Source of the DNA: Zarea fungicola | Taxonomy: Eukaryota > Ascomycota > Sordariomycetes > Hypocreales > Cordycipitaceae | DNA length: 13,640 nt | Direction of reading: 5' to 3' | Assembly (NCBI GenBank): GCA_900169235.1 | Contig: FWCC01000484.1 | Span: forward strand, 8,354 to 21,993 | Shown: in pieces, positions 7,319 to 13,640 of the stretch | How positions within the stretch are numbered: the stretch's first letter is position 1 | How the letters are laid out: each line of letters opens with the position of its first letter | The notes under the pieces: model-generated | What the model saw: only the letters and a program-made list of their open reading frames with translations | What the model was told of the DNA's origin: nothing | Databases searched by the model: none | Position numbers and translations under genes: made by a program

Positions 7319-8782
7319 GATGGAAGTGGCAGCCCGTATGAGATAATTTATTGTTGGAACTACACAGGGCGGATCATTTGTAGTTATTTAAATCTTAGGT
7401 GGGGAAACTCGGGCAGCGTGGACATGGTGCCGATACAGAACGCATCCCGCTGGGCGAGATATATCCGATCCACCTGCAAAATTCTCGATCGCAGGTTAGA
7501 TGCAGAACACTTCAAAATATGTGGTTGGCGGGCCCTGTCATCGGTGCAGAATGCCGTAAGAAAGCTCTGGAGACACTATTGCAACGATATGTCCTGAACA
7601 CGGCTTGACCACAAGACGTAGCCGGCAACGTAATGGCTAATTTGATGTAAATTCTTCGCCTTCCCGTGGCACTTTTTCTTTTTCTTTTTCTTTTTCTTTT
7701 TCTTTCTTTTTTTGTCAATTTATGTGCTATGGCTGAATAGGAGTGTGTAGCTCTAGTTAAATAAAAATTGGCAATGTGGCCTTGTCAAAATCCGTAGAGC
7801 GTAATATAAATCCAGAGCGTTTGCAATGCATAGAACACCAACTACCCAATAGACCGAAGCCTCCCTTTCCCAATTAACTGCGTGGTATGCTGTTGACAAG
7901 TTGCAAACTTGGACAACAGAAATCCGAGACAGACGAGAAGACATGAGCAGCTTGAGCTAGCAGAAAATCGGTATATGAGCAGTGTTGTGTTCAATCCTAG
8001 GTCTACTTTGCCTACTATCCTTACTCCACGGCAGGGGAAGTGAATGCCCTAATGGGGCTGCGGGCCGTACACACTGTATCTTGTCAACGCCAAGGCTTAC
8101 TGAACACAAGAACACATCACATTCTGTGGTGGTGCAGTCGGGGACCACAAAATATGTCTCGGCGATTAAATTCGTTGAACATTGTAGCAGAGTTTCTAAC
8201 TAAAGAATGTGAAATATCATCAGCTACTGGGCGGAGAGCTGCCAAGTGGGATCTGTACAAGTTTTTAGTAATCTTGGAAATGCTATTTTTGCGTAGGAGT
8301 GGCACGCGCCAATATAACCATGGTCCGAAATATCTCGGGGCCGGCCCTCTCTTCTTATGCTACCAGTCCAAATTCTGGGTCATTGACATCATGACATCAT
8401 GACCACGGGCGTAGCACGGCGAATATACACTCTGCAAAGCTATTGTGTTAAATTGTCACTTGCAGGGAAGCTGGCGAGATGATGAAGCCGCAAAACGGAT
8501 GTGGTGTATGGAGCGCAGCCTCCCAGGGGCTTTTGTATCAGGTGCAACCCTGTTGGGCATAGCGCTCTCTAGGGACATCCTGATATAGTTCCGGCTGGTT
8601 AGGATGCATCCATCAATCTAATAATGCTTAGGGTGTAATTGATAAGTGCTTGTATTTGCTTGCAATCATTTCATCGCTGATTTAGTCTGGCTGTAAGACC
8701 TAAGACAACTAAGTGACCGTAAAGTGTCGGCTGGTTCTTCCGCCAAGGTAGGACGCATGATGCTCGAGAATTTAACACGCTA
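7319..8782. other. Normal-composition intergenic stretch, no recognised gene
   Basis: The composition here is ordinary, without the TpA excess of the flanks. Short open frames exist on both strands (for example plus 8052-8402 and minus 7753-7944), but none shows a recognisable family, and several open only on non-ATG codons. The part next to 7318 presumably holds the promoter of the Myb-like gene; I see no clear TATA box. Two partly similar segments beginning CGGCTGGTT occur near 8590 and 8727. Confidence 0.4.
7672..7713 (+). repeat. Pyrimidine microsatellite (TTTTTC-type)
   Basis: A run of about seven CTTTTT-type units ends in a T tract. It encodes the Lys/Arg-rich start of a spurious minus-strand frame. 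It is low-complexity sequence. Confidence 0.9.
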
Positions 8783-8820
8783 GGCCCGGCCCGATCCGCT
8801 TGCGGGCTTTTCCGGCCAAC
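8783..8820. other. GC-rich GGCCCGGCCCG motif, possible hAT-type terminus relic
   Basis: The segment contains GGCCCGGCCC, then GCTTGCGGGC and TTTTCCGGCC. Such GGCCCGGCCC-containing ends are known from fungal hAT transposons. No matching opposite end or transposase is visible here, so this is only a hint. Confidence 0.2.
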
Positions 8821-9269
8821 AGCCCCCTAATCCTAGCCAGCCCGCTAGAGAAGGGTTGGCAGTGGCTAAATGTTGCGCGGGGTGTGATTATCGACTCTTT
8901 AAGGGGCTCGGCCAAGGCGAAGCCTTCGCTTTTGCAGGTAAACCGCATAGTAACTTAAGTAGGCTGCTAGGGCCACCCTATTAGAGTATATCCTCACACC
9001 CTCCCTCTATACCTCCTTTTCTTAGCCAATTAACTACTTCATATCTATGTATAGTTCCTATTCTGCGTGACATTAAAATACCTAGCTCCCTCCACGTCAT
9101 ATAGGGCGGCAACAGGATTTCCAAATTTTTGCCAGTAATATAGATATCCTAGTCAAATAGTAATGCGTCCTCGGGGAGATGCGATTTTGTTGTGAAGCCA
9201 GAAGACGTTGGCGGTAAAACTAGGCAAATCTAGCCTCGACGATAGTGACGACGCTACAGCGTGGGTTAG
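8821..9269. other. Mixed-composition stretch, no recognised gene
   Basis: 8821-8960 is GC-rich with a short hairpin, GCGAAGCCTTCGC, near 8918-8930. 8960-9180 becomes TA- and CTAG-rich, suggesting a mutated repeat. Nothing else is identifiable. Confidence 0.35.
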
Positions 9270-9431
9270 GGGCAGTTACAAGGCACAAAAGCTGCACAAG
9301 AAAGGGAGAGCAAATGGTCAGCGCCGGAAGTAAAGCGCCAGGAGCTGGAGAAACAAAAGCAAGAACTTTCAGCCAAACATCGCATTACGATAGAGAGGCT
9401 GCAAGCTATTTGCCAAGTCTGGAGCGGGTGA
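9270..9431 (+). pseudogene. Short charged coiled-coil-like coding remnant, family unknown
   Basis: One plus-strand frame is open from just after a TAG (9267-9269) to TGA at 9429-9431, with a second TGA directly after. It reads QLQGTKAAQERESKWSAPEV, then KRQELEKQKQELSAKHRI, then TIERLQAICQVWSG. This charged, heptad-like helix is typical of real coding sequence, and much better than the longer overlapping frame at 9245-9637, which lacks an ATG at its beginning. There is no start codon and the upstream frame is broken, so it is probably the C-terminal end of a decayed gene or transposon protein. I do not recognise the family. Confidence 0.35.
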
Positions 9432-9745
9432 TGATTTGGGGTCGCGACGGCCAGCCCCTTCTCTGCGAACCACAACGTTATCCTCAGACCCAGCCATCAG
9501 TGAGTGAACCCACGAGATTAGTGGCAGCTCTTAACAGAGAATTAATTAATCGGCAGCGTAATGACTGTTACCAATTACTGTTGCCTGCTGCTAGGCGGCA
9601 AGCATACTGGAAAAGCATATCAACTGGGCTTTTCTGAAAAGGACAGAGAAAAAGAATAGCAATAACAATCAATTTTCATCCATAGTACAATCTTATTTCT
9701 AACAATGATCCAAGAATGGTCGCATCAGGTATCCTTTCTCTGTAG
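9432..9745. other. Intergenic stretch downstream of the methyltransferase pseudogene
   Basis: No gene is recognised. There is a short inverted pair, TTGCC and GGCAA, near 9581-9601. The right part is presumably the 3' flank of the minus-strand pseudogene that ends at 9746. Confidence 0.35.
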
Positions 9746-10903
9746 CTAGATATTAATCCAGTGAAACTGTACCTTTGCCGTAGCAAAGTCCCTGATAAAT
9801 ACTTCGGTTGCCTTGTCCTTCCAGTTACGCAACGTCTTGTCAACGTCATCTTTGCGTAGGCCATGGAAGGCAATACTACTCTCCAAAGAGCTCGCGCAAA
9901 TTGCATAACCGAAATCAATTATCTCCTCTGCATATTTTCGAGTGGACTCCGATGTCATCTTGTCTCGTAATAAACTAATTGAACTTGGATGCTCATTGGT
10001 GACTTGAATAAGTGCCTTTCTTGTCCATGTAGATTGGATTTCTTCTAAAGCGAGAGCCTGTTGAATTGCGTCAAAACTTCTGAGAAAAAGTGGAGGAAAG
10101 AAGGAATCGGCCATTTTAGAAGAAATAAAGCCTCTAAGAACCATCTCATAAAGTGGGAGAATAAGGCTTTAGAACACTAGCGTTTCCTAAAATGGCACAA
10201 ACTCCATCTCACTAATAAAACTTAATAAGAGTGACCCGCCTAAGGCATACTTAATAGCTTAAAGATAAAGAAATTTGTTAAAATCCGCATCTGCTTGAGC
10301 CTTGTATGATGCTTGTCTATGCTTGATTCTAGATGGCCGATCTATAAACGCATAATTGGAGTTATGTCTTATAGAAGTGTGACTTAGCCAGTGCAATGAA
10401 CTGAATGAGTACCTAAAATTAACTATACTATCTAGTACTATCTGGTTAAAGAAGCTTCTGGCGATCATGAGTGGGAAGACGCGAACATCTGTATACATGT
10501 TTGCCCACTCCTTATTTGCTCGGTGAATAGTTATAGCTAATGAGCAATAGTCATTAAATAAAGTATCGCATAATATGTATGATATTTAACGTGGGTGGGC
10601 CGATATTTTAATTTTCTCTATTATAGTCAAATACTATTTAATAATTAATGATATTAGTAATACTCTAATAGAGGGTATATTAGTAAAGGATCATATAGGC
10701 ATAAGAATGTGTGCTATAAATAAGTTTCCTCCTTTAGAAGAGCCATAGTCAACATATATTATCTTATGTCGTTCAGATATTAAGCCTTTTAAATCTTCAG
10801 GTAGGAGGGAGAGGGCCTTAACACTGGCGGCATACTGAATGCTCGAATTGTCATTGTAGTGGCCGGCTCTACTCATTGAAACTTCTGACTCCGGAGTCAG
10901 CAT
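9746..10903 (-). pseudogene. Dead SABATH-type (Methyltransf_7) SAM-dependent carboxyl methyltransferase
   Basis: On the minus strand one frame runs from ATG (10903-10901, context AAG before the ATG) to TAG (9748-9746), 385 codons, the usual SABATH length. Members methylate carboxyl groups of small acids using SAM. Residues 16-23, YNDNSSIQ, match the family's Y-x2-N-S-x2-Q motif. Residues 51-60, VDYGSSKGGN, are the SAM-binding loop. Next come LCDTLFNDY (the D-x-P-x-N-D-F-N-like region), VFPLMIARSFFNQIV (142-156), SSLHWLS at 168-174 (a family hallmark) and ALGGSLLLSF after residue 215. The C-terminal part, with an IQSTWTRKA segment, also fits. Six in-frame stops interrupt it at codons 71, 90, 106, 215, 239 and 245; all can come from C-to-T or G-to-A changes. 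The 10560-10690 part is strongly AT-rich, and an intron there cannot be excluded. The substrate is unknown. Confidence 0.8.
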
Positions 10904-11633
10904 CTTGCGCAGATGTGATGATGGACTTTGAATAAGCAGGTAACTGTCTGCCGAAGTCTCAAAGAAAAAGAGATGGCCCTAGTAGTGGTTGTACAACGAA
11001 AACACACTTGGTGGCGGCGATGATATAACAAAAAAATATAATTGCGAGGGGCGGGTAGACGGCGGCGTGGGACATGGCCGCACTAATAACGCCAAATGCA
11101 TACATATAAAATAGTACGTCCGTACCTTGAGCTGTACTTCCTTGAACCAGTGCCAGCAAGAAAGTTACGTCACTTGTCTGAATAAATGTTTTAAATCAGC
11201 GCGCCACGTTCCACCCCGCTGTAGAACGAGTGCCAGCTTTACAAAGATGTTCCGAGAATTATCGGGATACGCGTGCCATTCCTTGCACCTTGCGCCTGGA
11301 CAGGCCCCAACTCCTGCATCATGCCAGTTTGGCAGACACCGGAATAGATTAAATGTCATGTATAGCAGTTATTAGCTATAGAAAACATGTCGATTCAAGA
11401 GGAGAGTGACCATCCGGGGGAGGGGGCGGGGAAGACGTTGTTGGAAACGCAGGTGTGTTATTGAATCACAATGGGATCCTAGTAACAAATTATTAAGCCA
11501 GAACTAATCATTCTTAAACTATATGCTAGCTCCTTACGTCAACCTTCTCCTTATAGGTCACCCCTACTTATCGCTTATATAATATGTCCTATAATATACC
11601 TAAACATTTATTACTAGAATTATATTTTCTTAG
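10904..11633. other. Upstream flank of the methyltransferase pseudogene, no gene recognised
   Basis: The composition is normal to about 11530, then TA-rich. A minus-strand frame at 11159-10959 would encode a hydrophobic peptide, but it begins on TTG and follows no gene-like exon. A G-rich run (11416-11431) could form a quadruplex. The promoter of the dead methyltransferase should lie in the left part; no clear element is visible. Confidence 0.4.
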
Positions 11634-11634
11634 A

Positions 11635-11830
11635 ACGTAGTTAATAAGCAAGCCACGTAGACAAGCGAGTCATACACTATGCATAACCTTCTACACTTCA
11701 ACCATTAATATTTAACTATAATATAAAAAACATTTAAAACTAATTAAATTTCAATTCCTTACTAGTTTCTATATTAATAATATAAGTATATATTATAATT
11801 AGTGCCTACTAGATTATTATAGTAAGGGTG
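11635..11830 (-). mobile_element. Terminal fragment of a Fot1-like transposon (element D)
   Basis: It starts ACGTAGTTAAT, followed by two diverged 17-bp units (AAGCAAGCCACGTAGAC and AAGCGAGTCATACACTA). It then follows the left ends of A and B: the CAACCATTAATATTTAACTA-like region, the transposase stop (TAG at 11742-11740) and its acidic C-terminus. The distance from terminus to stop is 105 bp, against 107 in B. Similarity fades by about 11830, before any catalytic region. The base pair before the terminus is GA rather than TA. It is a truncated, RIP-mutated element end whose transposase would read on the minus strand. Confidence 0.75.
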
Positions 11831-11933
11831 ACTTAAAATTATCTATATTTGCTTAAGGAGAAGAAGGGTCTAACTAACTACAAGGTTAATATAAGTTCTA
11901 ATAAAAGTAGCTATAATATCCCTATTAGCTCTA

Positions 11934-11979
11934 ACGTAGTTCACATACGAGCGGGCCACACGGGCGAGTGGGCCACTTC
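11934..11979 (+). repeat. Left terminal inverted repeat of element C (two units)
   Basis: Terminal ACGTAGTTCAC is followed by two 17-bp units with shared cores CGAGCGGGCCAC and CGAGTGGGCCAC. The partner end lies outside the window. Confidence 0.8.
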
Positions 11980-12031
11980 GCGTTTTTTTTTAATTAAACA
12001 CCTTCCAACCTCAATAACTCAACAACAGAAA

Positions 12032-13640
12032 ATAGGTTCTACATCAAATAAAGCAAATGTTCTCTTAGCTGTCAAAGCTTTAAAAAAAGACCTAAAATTA
12101 AGCATTCAAGGCGCTGCTCGAATCTATAACGTGCCCCGAACAACACTTAAGCGTCGTCGACGAAATATACCAAGCCAAGCCGATATAAGCCTGAACGGTC
12201 GGAAATTAAAAAAAGAAGAGGAGGATCTAGTTATTCAATATATCCTTAATCTAGATTCTCGTTCCTAGCCGCCTCGCCTATATAATGTGGAAGTTATGGC
12301 GAATCGCTTATTAGAGCTGCAACACGGCATTCTAGTTAGAAGGAACTAGGTTACGAGCTTTATTAGACGACACCTAGAAGTTATTACGCGTTTATTGCAT
12401 TAAATTGACTATCAAAGAGCCCAATGCAAAGATCTAAAGATATTTAAAGGCTGGTTCTAGCTTGTAGAGAACACAATCGCAAAATATAATATATAAGACG
12501 CGAATATCTACAACTTTGACAAGACTGGCTTTACAATAGGCGTAATAAGCTTAGAAACAGTGGTTACAGGATCAGAAAAGCGTCAAAAAGGTCGAAAAAT
12601 ATAACCAGGAAATCGGACATAGACGACAATTATCTAGTGCATTAGTGCGACTGGTGGTATTATCCCGCCATATATCATTATTGCCGCCAAAACCCACCTC
12701 TCATCTTAGTATAAAAATAGCCCATTACCTCACACCTAGGCTATTTCTATATCAGAAAATAGCTAGACAATAAATGAAAAGGGCTTAGATTGGCTAAAAC
12801 ATTTTAATAATAATATAAAACCACGAAATTCTAGCCACTATTGCCTCTTAATCCTTAATAGACATAAAAGCCACTAGTTAGTGGAATTTGAGTTATATTA
12901 TAAGGTAAACTCTATTATTATATTATACATGCCTACTTATTCATCACATATGCTTTAGCCATTAGATGTCGCTTGTTTTCAGCCATTAAAACAGGCATAT
13001 GGTTAAGCTATTGGTGATCTAATGCAAGCCCGCGTAACATATATTACTAAGGAGGAATTTCTACCTGCATTTTATAGTGCACACAATGCTACTATAATAA
13101 AAAAAAATGCCCTTATAGGTTTCCACGGTGCTGGACTTCGGCCTTTTAATCTAAGTCATGTTATTTCATAATTAGATGTAATATTATAGACGCCTTCGCC
13201 TCCAGGGACCTCTGACGGACTGGCCCTTCCCTGGCTTCCGCGAACGCCTAACAACCTAATGGAGGCTTTATCTCATATAGAATATATTAAGAAGAGGATA
13301 AGAAGCCATTAGAGCAGCTCGCTAGTAGAAATTATTGAGAGTTTAACGCAAATGTCAAAGTGCACAATAAAAGCTCTGCAATAGATGGTCCTTTTACAAG
13401 ACCGAGTCAAGCACCTAGAGGCGGCAAATGAACGACTTTCCTGGCGTTAACGCGTTAAAAAAAAGCGTTTATAGACTAGAGGATCTCTTACTCTAGAAAA
13501 TGGAAAAAATTTAGCTACTCAATCGCAGGTTGAGGTTGGGAAAAAACGCGCCAAAACTGAGGGTTCCGGTCAGCCAAAACGCGATGAATCACGCCGCCGG
13601 CGATGTGGTAATTGTGGCGAAATTGGCCATAATTCTAGAA
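12032..13640 (+). pseudogene. Dead Fot1-like transposase (element C), 3' end outside window
   Basis: One plus-strand frame is readable from about 12032 to the last base, with no frameshift but about twenty TAG/TAA codons, the first at 12266-12268. The expected start appears as ATA at 12032-12034, possibly a former ATG. Domains in order: a psq-type HTH (LLAVKALKKDLKLSIQGAAR, then YNVPRTTLK), a Tc5/CENP-B-type HTH (EEEDLVIQYILNLDSR), and a DDE_1 domain. The first Asp is intact (12518-12520, YNFDKTGF), the second is now Asn (12857-12859, LLILNRHKSH) and the third is intact (12965-12967, PLDVACF), with 35 residues between the last two. A charged C-terminal region follows, then a zinc knuckle C-x2-C-x4-H (first Cys at 13604-13606), cut by the window before its last Cys. 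It is inactive but closest of the copies to the ancestral protein. Confidence 0.9.

Larger units (their letters stand above)
11934..13640 (+). mobile_element. Fot1/pogo-like DNA transposon, copy C (runs off the window)
   Basis: It begins ACGTAGTTCAC right after TA (11932-11933). Two 17-bp units follow (ATACGAGCGGGCCACAC and GGGCGAGTGGGCCACTT), giving the same end architecture as A and B but in the opposite orientation. The transposase reads on the plus strand and reaches the zinc knuckle at the window end, so only the last part of the gene and the right terminus are missing. Unit sequence and GC content resemble A more than B. Confidence 0.88.

Noticed and set aside
7136..7597. Plus-strand ATG frame of 153 codons
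   Set aside because: It lies antisense to exon 1 of the Myb-like gene for much of its length, has no recognisable domain, and is best explained as a shadow of that gene plus chance continuation.
7672..7713. Lys/Arg-rich peptide encoded opposite the pyrimidine tract
   Set aside because: It is an artefact of a low-complexity microsatellite.
7982..8203. Apparent small secreted peptide (hydrophobic start)
   Set aside because: The frame begins on GTG, not ATG, and no in-frame ATG precedes the hydrophobic stretch, so a signal peptide is not supported in a eukaryote.
8040..8402. Plus-strand frame, ATG at 8052, containing a VAEFLTKECEISSATGRR segment
   Set aside because: The segment is faintly reminiscent of D5-type primase C-termini, but it is too short and too uncertain, there are no neighbouring viral or primase parts, and the frame opens on GTG.
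9245..9637. Plus-strand frame of 130 codons
   Set aside because: It starts on GTG and its composition looks random; the overlapping frame at 9270-9431 is more protein-like.
9676..9918. Minus-strand frame of 80 codons
   Set aside because: It overlaps the end of the SABATH pseudogene in another frame and has no motif of its own.
10959..11159. Minus-strand hydrophobic frame
   Set aside because: It opens on TTG with a stop shortly upstream, no credible splice joins it to another exon, and no family is recognised.
11849..12268. Treating the whole 139-codon frame as a gene
   Set aside because: It opens on TTG and its first 60 codons run through the transposon terminal repeat; only the part after about 12032 is transposase.

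Overview
The window looks like a repeat-rich, mutated accessory or subtelomere-like segment of a filamentous ascomycete (Pezizomycotina) genome. Three things point there: pogo/Fot1-type transposases, a Myb-like gene with a short fungal-style intron, and long TpA/CTAG-rich stretches. In those stretches every reading frame is cut by stops that C-to-T or G-to-A changes can explain, the signature of repeat-induced point mutation (RIP). The species cannot be told from the sequence.

Layout. 1-366 is a large imperfect palindrome made of two head-to-head copies of one end of an LTR; the right copy runs to about 530. 1157-3001 (A) and 3408-5269 (B) are two full-length Fot1-like DNA transposons, both with dead transposase genes on the minus strand, TA target duplications and terminal inverted repeats containing a 17-bp tandem unit. 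Between them lies a short unidentified decayed coding stretch and a 2-base N gap (3343-3344). 5381-5804 is a solo LTR of the same family as the palindrome, bounded by a 5-bp duplication. 6115-6335 is another Fot-like transposase scrap.

6350-9745 is mostly normal-composition sequence. Its one convincing gene is a two-exon Myb/SANT-like protein on the minus strand (7318-6513), whose second Myb-like repeat becomes whole only after removing a 62-bp intron. 7319-9269 holds nothing I can name beyond a pyrimidine tract and a GC-rich motif. 9270-9431 is a short coding-like remnant.

9746-10903 (minus) is a full-length pseudogene of a SABATH-type (Methyltransf_7) SAM-dependent carboxyl methyltransferase. 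It is continuous in one frame over 385 codons with six internal stops.

11635 to about 11830 is one end of another Fot-like element. From 11934 to the window end is a third, plus-strand element (C), whose transposase is readable in one frame to its zinc knuckle despite about twenty stops.

Only the Myb-like gene appears potentially functional. The rest is a graveyard of transposons plus one dead metabolic gene, and no operon-like cooperation is visible. I found no convincing new system. The points most worth checking are the dead SABATH gene, the unit-length structure of the transposon termini, and the head-to-head LTR palindrome.
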